In this document: positions 15,308-23,752 of the stretch, one piece after another
Layout: each line of letters starts with the position of its first letter
Numbering within the stretch: position 1 is the stretch's first letter
Position numbers and translations under genes: made by a program
The notes under the pieces: generated by a model
What the model saw: only the letters and a program-made list of their open reading frames with translations
Databases searched by the model: none
Told to the model about the DNA's origin: nothing
Source: Cystobacter ferrugineus
GTDB taxonomy: Bacteria; Myxococcota; Myxococcia; Myxococcales; Myxococcaceae
Direction: 5' to 3'
DNA: 64,000 nucleotides
Assembly (NCBI RefSeq): GCF_001887355.1
Contig: NZ_MPIN01000006.1
Span: 372,001 to 436,000 of the forward strand

Positions 15308-17238
15308 AGGCCCCAGCTCCGGAGCGCATGTTCGAGGATGCGGCGGTAGCGCTTAGCCTGGACCGGGCTCATGCCCGGCGGGCGGAAGCCATTGGCTCGA
15401 AGCACGTCCGAAAAATTGATTCCCAAGCCGCGCCAAGCCGCGACCTGCTCCGGCGCGAAGCTGGCCGGCAAGCCTGTCTCCAGGTGGTGGAGCCAGTCCT
15501 CCAGCAGATCCGCCGCCAGACCGCTCTGGTGCGCGCCAAGGCGATCGATGAAATGCATGGCCGTGTGGAGCGGATACTGGCGCGGATCTGCCTGAGCGCC
15601 CCCACGCCGGCGCCCCGCGGGCTCATCCGGGGGATCGCCGGAGTCATTGTCCTGACCCTCTAGCCATTCGTCCTCATCATCCCCCTCGGACTCGATGGGG
15701 AACTCCAGCAGCGCGTCCAGTGCCTCGTCGAATGCGCAAGCAGACGGGGGCGGCAGGCAGAAGTGGCCCAGCTCGCTCTCAACGGGAATGGCCCACGCAG
15801 TCCCATCTCCCCCGACAATGGAGACCTCGACAGTCGCCGGGAATCGCCCGTCCGAAACGGGCACGCTCTCGCCGGGACGGACCTCCATGCGCGAGCTACC
15901 CGCCGCCCACCAGAGCGCAACCATGGTCCCGGACTCGACGTCGTCGCGCCAGACCAACTCAAGGCGAGGGCCCCCACCCTCTCGATCCGAGCGGGCCCGA
16001 GCAATCAGGAGCGGCGGGACACCGATGAGCTGCGCGAGTTCCACATCCGCCTCAGAATCCGGCCCTTTTTCGACCAACTCATCGGCGGGAAGGGAATCCT
16101 CGGAAACGAAGAGCGCCTCAAGGAGCGCCTCACGCGGTACCGACTCCGCAACCCGAAGGAAAACGCCTGTTTCCACGTTCCCTCGAGCGTCGGCCGAGAG
16201 CAGCAGGCCCCGCCGCGTGAGGTTGCCCGAGCCGAGGTAGAGCCAGCCATTGCTGCAGCTCGCCTCGCGCTGGTAGCCCACGTAGATGAACTTCGCGTGC
16301 AGGTCGCGCCCAGTCGCCCCCCTCGCGTCTGGATCGTGCGAGCGCACAAGGTCCCAGCCTTCCGTCTCGATATTCTCCGTCCACCAGGAAGCGAGGGCTC
16401 CGGCGTTGGCCGGCTCGGCAGCGAGGAGCCGCGCGGCCGTCGGTGCCGCCAGGCTCTCAAGCTTCTGGAGAACCTCAGGCTTCCGGCCACGCCGCTTCTC
16501 GGGCGGCGGCTCCTCGAACGACCCCGAACCGCAGACGAGCAGATTCTTGCGCTGACCATCCTCGGTAGCAAGGTGCCGCCGGAACTGCTCGAACAGCGAG
16601 TCATCCCAGGAGTGGAGGAAGCGCCGCCGGGGATGGCTCGGTTCGAGCGCGACGACCTGATCCAGGAGATCGTGGTAACGCCGGGCGAGGAGAGAGCGCG
16701 ATTCTCCACGCATCGGGACGTGGTAGCGCGCTGCGAGCCTCTGGATGAAGGATCCAGCAGAAGATAAATCGGACAGCTCCTCAATGGAGCCCTCGAAACC
16801 CTCTGGACCGCGCGAGACGTCGACCTTCCACAGCAGCTCGAGCTGGTGCCGGGAGGAGCGCTCGGTCCAGTTAGCGGTGGTCACCCCGAGCCGCAGTACG
16901 CTGGCCGCGCCGTGCCGGCCCGGTCCAAACGCGAGCAGGGCGACCTTGGCATGGAGCAGGTTCTCGCGGGCGGCGTCGCGCGGCTGAAGTTCATGGAGAC
17001 CGGGAACGTCGAGCGGATTGAAGGTGCGCTCGCGGTTCGCGGTCGGGTGAGCGTCGAGGAAGAGATAGGCAAACGGGCATCCGGCAGCAGCGCGGCGCTG
17101 GCGCCCAATGCCGGTGAACCGATGAAGCGCTGAGTCGAGAAACCCCCGCGTGCCGCTCATGGCCACCAGGATCGCGGTCTGGCCCATGAGCCCGTCCGGC
17201 GGGGTGAAGAGATCGAGAAGCGTGGTGCGCGCGCTCAC
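15304..17238 (-). CDS. Phospholipase-D superfamily protein with Tdp1-like HxK...N motifs
   Basis: A 644-residue protein with two half-sites. First: LLHAKVALLAFG (His96, Lys98) followed by GVTTANWT (Asn123). Second: DLHAKFIYVGYQ (His314, Lys316) followed by LYLGSGNLTRRG (Asn339). In both, the Asp of a classical HxKxxxxD motif is missing and an Asn 25-27 residues later takes its place, as in tyrosyl-DNA phosphodiesterase 1. It may act on DNA or DNA-protein ends. An acidic, low-complexity stretch near 540-565 (DDEDEWLEGQDNDSGD) and a C-terminal helical domain follow. It starts with GTG, whose GTGA overlaps the stop of the upstream gene, with GGAGAG as ribosome-binding site. It shares an operon with the helicase, so coupled DNA translocation and processing is likely. 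Confidence 0.82.
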   Translation of the reverse strand: MSARTTLLDLFTPPDGLMGQTAILVAMSGTRGFLDSALHRFTGIGRQRRAAAGCPFAYLFLDAHPTANRERTFNPLDVPGLHELQPRDAARENLLHAKVALLAFGPGRHGAASVLRLGVTTANWTERSSRHQLELLWKVDVSRGPEGFEGSIEELSDLSSAGSFIQRLAARYHVPMRGESRSLLARRYHDLLDQVVALEPSHPRRRFLHSWDDSLFEQFRRHLATEDGQRKNLLVCGSGSFEEPPPEKRRGRKPEVLQKLESLAAPTAARLLAAEPANAGALASWWTENIETEGWDLVRSHDPDARGATGRDLHAKFIYVGYQREASCSNGWLYLGSGNLTRRGLLLSADARGNVETGVFLRVAESVPREALLEALFVSEDSLPADELVEKGPDSEADVELAQLIGVPPLLIARARSDREGGGPRLELVWRDDVESGTMVALWWAAGSSRMEVRPGESVPVSDGRFPATVEVSIVGGDGTAWAIPVESELGHFCLPPPSACAFDEALDALLEFPIESEGDDEDEWLEGQDNDSGDPPDEPAGRRRGGAQADPRQYPLHTAMHFIDRLGAHQSGLAADLLEDWLHHLETGLPASFAPEQVAAWRGLGINFSDVLRANGFRPPGMSPVQAKRYRRILEHALRSWGL

Positions 17239-18515
17239 GGCAGGCTCTCCATGTCACAGTCCTGGACCAGAGAGAAGAGGTTGGCGAGCCGGAAGGTGCG
17301 ACCGCTGTCGCTGCGCGCGTCGAGGTCAGTGGTACCGTCGTGCTCCTCTGGACGGCTCTCCTCATCGTCGAGCACGCGAAACAAGGGCCCGCGGTGAATT
17401 TCGCCGTCACTGAGCTGCAGCACCTGCTCGTCGCGCGAGACAATGAATTCAAGGAGCGTGCTATCGCCAGAGCACCGGGAGATCTGGTCGACGAAGCTGG
17501 AGGCGTCGGCGGACCCGGCTCCCGGCAGCTTGTCGTGGCACCTCCGATAGTCGCTCGCGGCCTCCCGCAGGGCTTTCGAGGCAATCCGAATTGCCTGCAG
17601 GCTGGCGGCATCCGCGGGGGACACGGACTTGGCTCGCTCCAGCACCCGAGTGAGGAGACCGAGCACCCTCAGCGCGGTGGAGAAGACGCTGCCAAAGCTC
17701 CGGGCCAGCGCAATCTCGGAGGACTGTTGCGCGCCATCCCTCTTCCGCAGTTCGGGGAGGAGGTCCCGCTCGATGTCCGGGAATTCGCTTTCGCCCAGGA
17801 AAATCTCAGCGAGCGCGCGGCGCTTGTGGCCGGCCGCATCGTTAGTGCCAACAAGCCGCTTCCAGACGATCTCACGCTCCTCTTCGGAGGCTCCGGTGGG
17901 CGCGAGCGCCTTCGTCAGATTAGTGCCCCACGAGGGAGCCTGTCCGTCAATCCACCGCTCCAGCCATCTCTCCAGGGTCTGCTTGCCGGTCCCTGCCGGT
18001 TGAGCAAGGAAAGCCTGGGCCAGCTCCATGCCGACAGAGGTTAGACGCATCGAACCGAATCGGAAACCACTGGCGAGCCCGAGCCCTGACTCCGTCCGGA
18101 TCGCGCGCACGGCGGCCTGCCGATAGGTGTTCTGGACGTAGTGAGCACGAGTACGGAGCTGCTCATAATCCCAGGTCCGTCCGCCATCGCGGTTGAACGC
18201 GCGCACACCGATGATCCGGTCGGAGCTGACGCCAGAAGCGTGCTCCAGCTTGCAGGCGAGCGCCTCGATACCATGGGCGAGATCCGTGGGGGTTCGCCCG
18301 CGAGCGCCCTCAGCTTTGACCTGGGCGTGCAAAGTCAGCGCCGCAAGGGGCCAGCTCAACTGACGGAGGAACCAGGCCCGCCCGAGACCCGGGACCACCA
18401 ACTCTCGGAAGTGGAGATCCGCGCTGCGTAAGCCAAGCGTGAGGCTGGCCCGCTCGGAGAAGGCCTCACTGGCCGCGAGCTGGTGCCAAGGGAAGAGAAA
18501 ATCGGTCTCGGTCAT
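17235..18515 (-). CDS. Uncharacterised 426-residue protein, first gene of helicase/PLD operon
   Basis: No named domain was recognised with certainty. The N-terminus has LRSADLHFRELVVPGLGRAW, FLRQLSWPLAAL, and then a helix and SSDRIIGVRAFNRDGG. This order resembles DUF6361 proteins (a PG...RARYFLF-like stretch, then an IGxRA stretch), which also occur beside PLD and helicase genes. I regard it as a possible distant relative. The middle and C-terminus are helical and charged. There is no signal peptide or membrane segment. It starts at the ATG at 18515 without a strong Shine-Dalgarno and overlaps the PLD gene by 4 bases. As the first gene of the operon it may provide target recognition or regulation. 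That is inference. Confidence 0.7.
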   Translation of the reverse strand: MTETDFLFPWHQLAASEAFSERASLTLGLRSADLHFRELVVPGLGRAWFLRQLSWPLAALTLHAQVKAEGARGRTPTDLAHGIEALACKLEHASGVSSDRIIGVRAFNRDGGRTWDYEQLRTRAHYVQNTYRQAAVRAIRTESGLGLASGFRFGSMRLTSVGMELAQAFLAQPAGTGKQTLERWLERWIDGQAPSWGTNLTKALAPTGASEEEREIVWKRLVGTNDAAGHKRRALAEIFLGESEFPDIERDLLPELRKRDGAQQSSEIALARSFGSVFSTALRVLGLLTRVLERAKSVSPADAASLQAIRIASKALREAASDYRRCHDKLPGAGSADASSFVDQISRCSGDSTLLEFIVSRDEQVLQLSDGEIHRGPLFRVLDDEESRPEEHDGTTDLDARSDSGRTFRLANLFSLVQDCDMESLP

Positions 18516-18593
18516 AATGGAGAGAGGCCCCCGTACACGGAGGATACACGCTCTCCTCCGACGGCAGCTATGAAACCACTCGGCACTGCTCCT

Positions 18594-19070
18594 TCAAGCG
18601 CCATGCAATGACCCTGGCTGCGTCACCGCCCTGGGCTCCTCCCAATGCCGCTCCTCAGTTGGACCTCTCGCACAAAGCCCGTGTTGCCGCAGCACATGGG
18701 GAGCTACCTCCTGCCCAACGACGGCCGCGAGGTCCACGGTGAGGAGGAAGCTCGTGAAGGAGGGCGTCTGCCCAGGCCGCGCACGGTGAAGGCAATGGAG
18801 GACTTCGCGGTCGTACAGCGCAGTGAGCACCAGGTCCGCGCCGCGTAGCTTCTCGTCCAGCGTGGCACCGTGGCGGAGCAATTGGTCGCCCTCGTCCTTC
18901 TGGCGCTCCTGCTCTCTCCGGCCTGCGGGTCGGCGTCCGAGGCGGACGGCCAACTTGTCGACACGAGCGTGGTAGGTGGCGTGCCAGCGCCGGTCTCCAG
19001 CGTCGGCTGGGGCGTAGCCCAGATCGCAAGTGGAGCAGCGCACGGAAGAAGGGATGTAGTTGTCGTACAT
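18594..19070 (-). CDS. Small zinc-finger-like protein, paralogue of 10914-11333
   Basis: A 158-residue protein with a Cys pair (RCSTCDLGY) and HATYHARV, giving a C2H2-like metal site. A charged helical region follows (EGDQLLRHGATLDEKLRGAD, LVLTALYDREVLHCLH). The motif order and spacing match the protein at 10914-11333, so they are paralogues. GAGG lies about 7 bases before the ATG. The gene lies between the candidate replication-origin repeats and the helicase/PLD operon. Function unknown. Confidence 0.65.
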   Translation of the reverse strand: MYDNYIPSSVRCSTCDLGYAPADAGDRRWHATYHARVDKLAVRLGRRPAGRREQERQKDEGDQLLRHGATLDEKLRGADLVLTALYDREVLHCLHRARPGQTPSFTSFLLTVDLAAVVGQEVAPHVLRQHGLCARGPTEERHWEEPRAVTQPGSLHGA

Positions 19071-19169
19071 GCAGGTACCTCAAGAGTGGAGCGGGTGGGA
19101 GAACCCGACAGGGGCAGGTAGCCCCCCGGCGGGAGCGTGCGACCGAGGATCAGGAGTGGGTGCCGGAGG

Positions 19170-19411
19170 CGAGACACCGGCAGTCCCCGCTGTCTCAGCG
19201 GTGTCTCGTCACCTCACTCCCTAAACCCATAAACTTATTAATCTTTTTGACTACTGGGACACCGAGACAGCGAGACACCGACTTCTGGCTTCCAATGCGG
19301 AGGTTCCCATCCCTTCCGGATGGCAAAGTTCTGGCTACCGGTGTCTCGCTGCTCTGCTCACAAAACCCCCAGTCCTGAAAGGGGTTTAACTGGTGAGGCG
19401 CCGAGACAGCG
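19170..19411. repeat. Cluster of 10-bp repeats (CGGTGTCTCG), candidate iteron-type origin
   Basis: CGGTGTCTCG or its complement CGAGACACCG occurs exactly at 19170-19179, 19199-19208, 19271-19280 and 19339-19348. Close variants of the form CGAGACAGCG (or complement) are at 19188-19198, 19263-19272 and 19402-19411. An AT-rich stretch (about 19219-19252, containing TAAACTTATTAATC) lies among them, and a short hairpin (AAACCCC/GGGGTTT) at 19363-19387. The whole stretch is gene-free (19071-19494) and adjoins the end of the primase/helicase pair. Repeats plus an AT-rich unwinding region beside replication genes is the usual form of a theta or satellite origin. They could alternatively be regulator sites for the gene starting at 19070. 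Confidence 0.65.
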
Positions 19412-19494
19412 CCTTGGCCACCAGCAAGTCTTGGGTAAGGACGGCAGGCTGTGCTCCTCGCCCACCGTCCCTCTATTCAACACCGTTGACGTGG

Positions 19495-21246
19495 TCAGGC
19501 CACGGCAGGCGGCTGGGTGGCCCCATCGGAGAAGTTCGCGTCATCACCCTGCGATCTTTGTCCCAGGGACGGCTGCGGCTGCGCGTCCTGCTGACAGGTG
19601 TCGTCCGGTGCCCGTAGGGGGATGCCCACCCACGACCGCACCTGCACTCCGCCCTGCCGCGGCTTGCCATTCGTCACTGCGGGTATGACCTCCTTGAGGG
19701 CGTCCCACAGCTTGTTGCCTCCCGTGGGCTTCAGCTGGTGACGGCGGCACCAGTCCGTGTACACATCGCAGGCCACGTCAGAGGGCACCCAGTCCTTTCC
19801 GTCCCATTGGAGGGTCGGCTCGCGCACCTCGTCCCGACGGGCTGCAATCACCCAGGTACTGGAGACGCTCAGCCAGCCGTCCTCCTTGACTTGGCGCCAG
19901 AACTTCAGACAGCTGGCCTCGCACTCGCGTAGCAGCCACTTCCGGGCGTCGGTCTCATAAATATCGCCCACCTTCACCTTGACGTCACGCTCGAGCAGGT
20001 GCGCATAGAAGGCAGCCAGCTGGACGCGCGGCCCCTGCCGATCCTCGGCAATGCGCCGCCCCATCTCCCGGTCCAGCGGCTTGTCCTGGAAGAAGAGGAC
20101 GTTGCGCCGGTCCCCCTTTTCCAGGATGAGAGGACGCGGGTCGTTCGTGCAGTTGAGCAGGTTGAACAGGTTGGTGAAGGTGCCGGCCTCGACGTGCTTG
20201 GCCTCGCCGGACAACCGCGTGTCAGTGGCCATGGCCTTGAGTTTGTTTGCCGTCTCGCGCGAGCGGTTGGTGTCGCTCATCGTCTCGTTGAGCACGACGA
20301 AGACCTTGTTCTTCAACACGCCGGTGAACTTCGAGTCGAGCCGGTCCTGGTCCAACACCGCGCAGTTGGCCTCGCCGTACATCGCGAAGAGTGCCTCGTA
20401 GAGCAGCTGCTTGCCCGAGCCGTGGGCCGGGTAGAGCGTGGGGATGATGCCTGTCTTGAGCGGCTTGCCTTCCTTGGCCAGGCGCTGTAGCGGCATGGCA
20501 AACTGGTCGAGCAGATAGTCCTGGGCTTTGCGGTCGCCCCCTACCAGATGGAGGGTGAGCGCGTCGTAGTCCGACCAGTCACCGAGCACCGGCTGGAGCG
20601 TCGAGGGCCGGTACTCGTTGAAGAACCAGATGCCCTTGTGCGGGACGATGGGCTCGCGCGAGTCCGGGAAGAACCCTCGGCGGCTGAAGCGGCGGATGCT
20701 GGAGAGAAAGTCATGCGCAGAGGTGCTTCGCACCTGGGCGAAGCGTCCGTGCCAGTGCTCCTCAAAGGTCTTCTTCGCAGTCACCTCCGTGTCCCACTCC
20801 CCGTCATCGTCACGCTCGATGTAGCCACCGCGCTTGGTGTCGAAGAGGAACCGCTCCGGCTGCGCTTCTCGCTCGAACTGGAGCTCCTGGAGCACCTGCT
20901 GGAGTGGTCCCTGATTCACCACAGGGCAGCAGTTGGGCGGGGCGCCGAGTTCCTGGAGCTCGATGAACAAGACCGGCTGGGCGGGTGCGGCGTCGTACTG
21001 ACTGCCGCACTGGGCGGTCAGGGGAGCGTTGGCGAAGTACGCTTTAAACTCGGTCTTGCCCTCAGCCACGAGCGCAGGAACACCATTGGCGGATGCCTTG
21101 ATGATGGAAGCCAAGGCGGTCAGCAGGTCCGGGCTGAGGCGCGAGGGGCGGTCCTTCAGCTCCTCGAAGATCTCGGTCTTGAACAGCCGTCGGCGCACCT
21201 CGACGGCCTTCGCAGTGGACACCGCGACAGAGAGGGCGCTGGTCAT
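19495..21246 (-). CDS. D5/DUF5906-type superfamily 3-like replicative helicase
   Basis: A 583-residue protein whose ATG at 21246 overlaps the primase stop (ATGA) and is preceded by GGGAGGTG. The Walker A is YPAHGSGKQLLYEAL (about 271-285) and the Walker B VFVVLNETM (about 312-320). A further motif LLNCTNDPRPL follows at about 360, which is the order of phage/plasmid D5-like or NrS-1-type helicases. The N-terminal 230 residues precede the ATPase domain, and a C-terminal domain (WCRRHQLKPTGGN) resembles the winged end of such proteins. Along with the adjoining AEP-type primase it forms a two-gene replication initiator. This module is used by plasmids, phages and satellites. The candidate origin follows directly downstream. 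Confidence 0.8.
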   Translation of the reverse strand: MTSALSVAVSTAKAVEVRRRLFKTEIFEELKDRPSRLSPDLLTALASIIKASANGVPALVAEGKTEFKAYFANAPLTAQCGSQYDAAPAQPVLFIELQELGAPPNCCPVVNQGPLQQVLQELQFEREAQPERFLFDTKRGGYIERDDDGEWDTEVTAKKTFEEHWHGRFAQVRSTSAHDFLSSIRRFSRRGFFPDSREPIVPHKGIWFFNEYRPSTLQPVLGDWSDYDALTLHLVGGDRKAQDYLLDQFAMPLQRLAKEGKPLKTGIIPTLYPAHGSGKQLLYEALFAMYGEANCAVLDQDRLDSKFTGVLKNKVFVVLNETMSDTNRSRETANKLKAMATDTRLSGEAKHVEAGTFTNLFNLLNCTNDPRPLILEKGDRRNVLFFQDKPLDREMGRRIAEDRQGPRVQLAAFYAHLLERDVKVKVGDIYETDARKWLLRECEASCLKFWRQVKEDGWLSVSSTWVIAARRDEVREPTLQWDGKDWVPSDVACDVYTDWCRRHQLKPTGGNKLWDALKEVIPAVTNGKPRQGGVQVRSWVGIPLRAPDDTCQQDAQPQPSLGQRSQGDDANFSDGATQPPAVA

Positions 21247-22316
21247 CGCACACCTCCCTGGCGGGCGCGAAGACAGAGCCGTGCAGCGTGGATGAGTGAA
21301 GTGGCCCCGGCGGACCAGTGCTCCTTGGGCATGCCGCTGGCCACCATATGCGCGAAGGTCATGGGACCAACGGCGCCTACGGAGTCGATGGCTCCCTGAA
21401 ACGTCCTCTCGCACTCGGTGAAGCGATAGCCTGCGTAGTTCTCGCTCAACTTGTGGAACTCCTGCCGGGCCCGTTCGAGGAGGTCCGGGTGCTCATGGAC
21501 CGCGCAGGCGAGGTTCTGGCCGACGCCCCGCCACGTCTCGCGATCCACGTCGTCAGGCTCCTCGCGCATCCAGCGAATGACCGGGTGGCACAACATTTCC
21601 ACGAGCAGCGCTTGGCTCTCGGTTCGAGAGGTGGTTGCCGTGTGCTCGCCCTGCTTGTGACGACGCTTCGACTTCAGACCCACCGCCGTGGCTGACGGAA
21701 CTGGCGGCTGGAAGCCTTCGGGGGCAGGGTACGCGTTGAGCACCTCGGCAATGGAGTAGCGCTCGCTACCAGCACGCACCAGTTGCACAAGGACAGGGTC
21801 GACAGGGTCCTTCATGTGAAGGAAGCCCGGCACACGCATGACGCGCGGCAGATCCTTCACCGCCGGATCCGTCCCAAAATGGGCGGCGAGCGCGGCCTGG
21901 GCCGACTTGAATGCAGGCAGTTCTTCGCCTGGTGCGAGGCTCCAGTAGTGATGCCACCCCTTCCGGGTGCGCACCGTGAGCGTAGGCAGCAGCGCGGCGA
22001 GCCGCAGCGAGTCCGGAGGCAGCAGACCCTTGTCGTCGTCGATGAAGAGGGCGCGCAAGGCAACCACGTTCTCGGCGAGCCGCCGCTCGCTGTTGCCCTC
22101 GTTCACCTGAAGGAAGACGCCCAGGCCGCAATTGAGGTTCTCCCAGCACAGCCAATCCCATGCCTTGTCGGTGAGCGCCCACCAGTGAGTGGCGTTGCGT
22201 GCTGCGGGCGCAGTGGCGGAGTCGGCCACGAGTTGCCAGAGAACCTCGGTGTCTGGCGCGCCAGTGAGGCCGGCAATGAAAGTAAGTGCCATATCGCGGT
22301 TGGGGGCGGGGCTCAT
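21243..22316 (-). CDS. Archaeo-eukaryotic-type primase/PrimPol (RepB-primase-like)
   Basis: A 357-residue protein with the AEP landmarks: metal-binding ALFIDDD (Asp93-95), a GWHHYWSL motif (His122-123) and a third motif around LPRVMRVPGF (about 155-164). A helical C-terminal region follows. The first 90 residues contain a Trp/Cys-rich stretch (HWWALTDKAWDWLCWENLNC). It should prime, and possibly extend, DNA at the element's origin. Its stop overlaps the start of the helicase gene and its start overlaps a tiny ORF upstream (22313-22316), so the replication genes are translationally coupled. This AEP plus D5-helicase pair matches replication modules of integrated phage-like elements. Confidence 0.78.
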   Translation of the reverse strand: MSPAPNRDMALTFIAGLTGAPDTEVLWQLVADSATAPAARNATHWWALTDKAWDWLCWENLNCGLGVFLQVNEGNSERRLAENVVALRALFIDDDKGLLPPDSLRLAALLPTLTVRTRKGWHHYWSLAPGEELPAFKSAQAALAAHFGTDPAVKDLPRVMRVPGFLHMKDPVDPVLVQLVRAGSERYSIAEVLNAYPAPEGFQPPVPSATAVGLKSKRRHKQGEHTATTSRTESQALLVEMLCHPVIRWMREEPDDVDRETWRGVGQNLACAVHEHPDLLERARQEFHKLSENYAGYRFTECERTFQGAIDSVGAVGPMTFAHMVASGMPKEHWSAGATSLIHAARLCLRARQGGVR

Positions 22317-22402
22317 CGTACATCTCCGTCAGAGAAAGAGTCTGCCGCTGTTGGCCGATATGGTTCTGATGCCCGAATGGGCGTAAAATAGAAACGTGTC
22401 AT
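22313..22402 (-). CDS. Tiny ORF (29 aa) coupled to the primase gene
   Basis: A 29-residue frame beginning MTRFYFTPIRASEPYRP, with GAGGAG 7 bases before its ATG at 22402. Its stop overlaps the primase start (22313-22316). It could be a short leader peptide that couples translation or a small protein. The good ribosome-binding site and the ATGA overlap support translation. There is no recognisable domain. Confidence 0.4.
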   Translation of the reverse strand: MTRFYFTPIRASEPYRPTAADSFSDGDVR

Positions 22403-22494
22403 AGGGTACTCCTCGTAGGGTTCTCCAGCGCGGGTCCTGAAGGTGCTTGTTGAGGGCAGTTCCCAGGTCCCGCGCACTTCTTTTACGCGTCTGC

Positions 22495-22680
22495 TCAGCG
22501 ACGCCCGTCCTCCCGCGCCACCAGCATCTCCAGCCCCTCCAAGACAAGGGACCGCAAGGTGGGTGGCAACCCGCCCTGGCACTGCGCGCGGTGCAACCGG
22601 AGTGTATCCACTCGTGCCCGCAGCTGCCGGGGCAACGCGAAGGAGGTCATGTAGGACTCATTGCTTTCAGGTGTTCTCAT
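22495..22680 (-). CDS. Small ribbon-helix-helix-like DNA-binding protein (copy-control candidate)
   Basis: A 61-residue protein with GAGGAA 5-6 bases before its ATG. MTSFALPRQLRARVDTLRLH followed by LPPTLRSLVLEGLEML has the beta-strand then two-helix arrangement of Arc/MetJ-type repressors. It lies upstream of the primase/helicase genes on the same strand. A role in transcriptional control of replication or copy number is plausible. No operator was identified. Confidence 0.6.
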   Translation of the reverse strand: MRTPESNESYMTSFALPRQLRARVDTLRLHRAQCQGGLPPTLRSLVLEGLEMLVAREDGRR

Positions 22681-22895
22681 GGAAATTCCTCAGAAAATGG
22701 CCAAATAAACAGCTAACAAATTGTAGGCCACTGCCTGGGAAAGGCCCAACAATCCCTCTCGTGGAGAAGGGGAGTTCCCTGTTACAGCAAGGAGTGCATG
22801 TCTTTGCTCGGTCAGGGATTTCCGCGGGTGCCCCTCAACAGCCCGGGCAGCCAGGACAGACGTCGCTGGCCACCCGGACCCGAACACTTACGGCA

Positions 22896-23750
22896 TCATC
22901 GGCAGTTGGCCTGAGCCGGTATCCCTGGCACCTCGCGCCGCCGCAGCTCCTCCGGCCACTCAATCCAGTCACCGCCGTGCCGGTCCTGCAGTTCGAGGCG
23001 CTGGCCCTTCTCTACCGGGTGCTCCCCCAACTGCTTGAGGAAGTACGGCACCCCCGCTGTGGTGCACTCCGCGACGAGGCTGCGCGCCCAGTCCAGGTCG
23101 AAGGGTCTGGCGCCCAGTCCCGACTCGCCGCCCTGGATGACCCAGTCCAACTCGGGCAGCCACTTGGCGAGGCTGATGGGCTCTACCTGCGGCTCCACGG
23201 AGAGGAAGCGCGTCGTCCGCGCATCGCCCACCTTCAGCAGGCTTGAGATGCGCTCGAGTGACTTTGCGTCGGTGATGCTGGTACCCACCCAGAGGTTCTC
23301 CGGCCAAGGCTGACCGAGGGCAGCCAACCACCGGGAGAACTCCGCCATCCGGGACGGTCGCTTAGTGAGCCAGAGCCATCGATGCCGCTGGCCTTCTGCG
23401 CTCGTCACGACCGCGATGATCTCCGACTCGAGGTACTCGAAGGATACCCCCTTCGAGAGCGCATCAGACATGTCCGAGACGAAGATGAGACGCGGCGAAC
23501 CGTCGAGCCACGGATTGTCGGAGCGAGAGCAGCCGGCGAGGTCCGTCCAGCGAGCGGCCTGAGCCATGCGGCCGGGGAAGCGCGTCACCTGCGCGAACGA
23601 GGGCGCGTAGCCGGTACGCCCCCCGTAGCGATCGTGCAGCTTGCCCGCGTAGCAGGAGCGCCGCTCGGGTACCCACAGCTCGCAGCCGTTGCACCCCATG
23701 GTGGGATTCACCGTGGAGTCACACCACTGGATGGTCGTGGTCTTGGACAT
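22896..23750 (-). CDS. DUF5131 (phage Gp37/Gp68-like) family protein
   Basis: A 284-residue protein with the family landmarks: TTTIQWCDSTVNPTMGCNGC, a second Cys (SCYAG), RLIFVSDMSDAL, RHRWLWLTKRP, NLWVGTSITD, FLSVEPQVEPI and WVIQGGESG. This is the phage Gp37/Gp68 family, found in phages and mobile elements. The conserved Cys residues (WCDST, GCNGC, SCYAG) suggest a radical-SAM or metal-cluster protein, but the biochemical role is unproven. It follows the upstream gene by 2 bases, so both are in one operon, itself upstream of the replication genes. No truncation is visible. Confidence 0.88.
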   Translation of the reverse strand: MSKTTTIQWCDSTVNPTMGCNGCELWVPERRSCYAGKLHDRYGGRTGYAPSFAQVTRFPGRMAQAARWTDLAGCSRSDNPWLDGSPRLIFVSDMSDALSKGVSFEYLESEIIAVVTSAEGQRHRWLWLTKRPSRMAEFSRWLAALGQPWPENLWVGTSITDAKSLERISSLLKVGDARTTRFLSVEPQVEPISLAKWLPELDWVIQGGESGLGARPFDLDWARSLVAECTTAGVPYFLKQLGEHPVEKGQRLELQDRHGGDWIEWPEELRRREVPGIPAQANCR

Positions 23751-23752
23751 GC

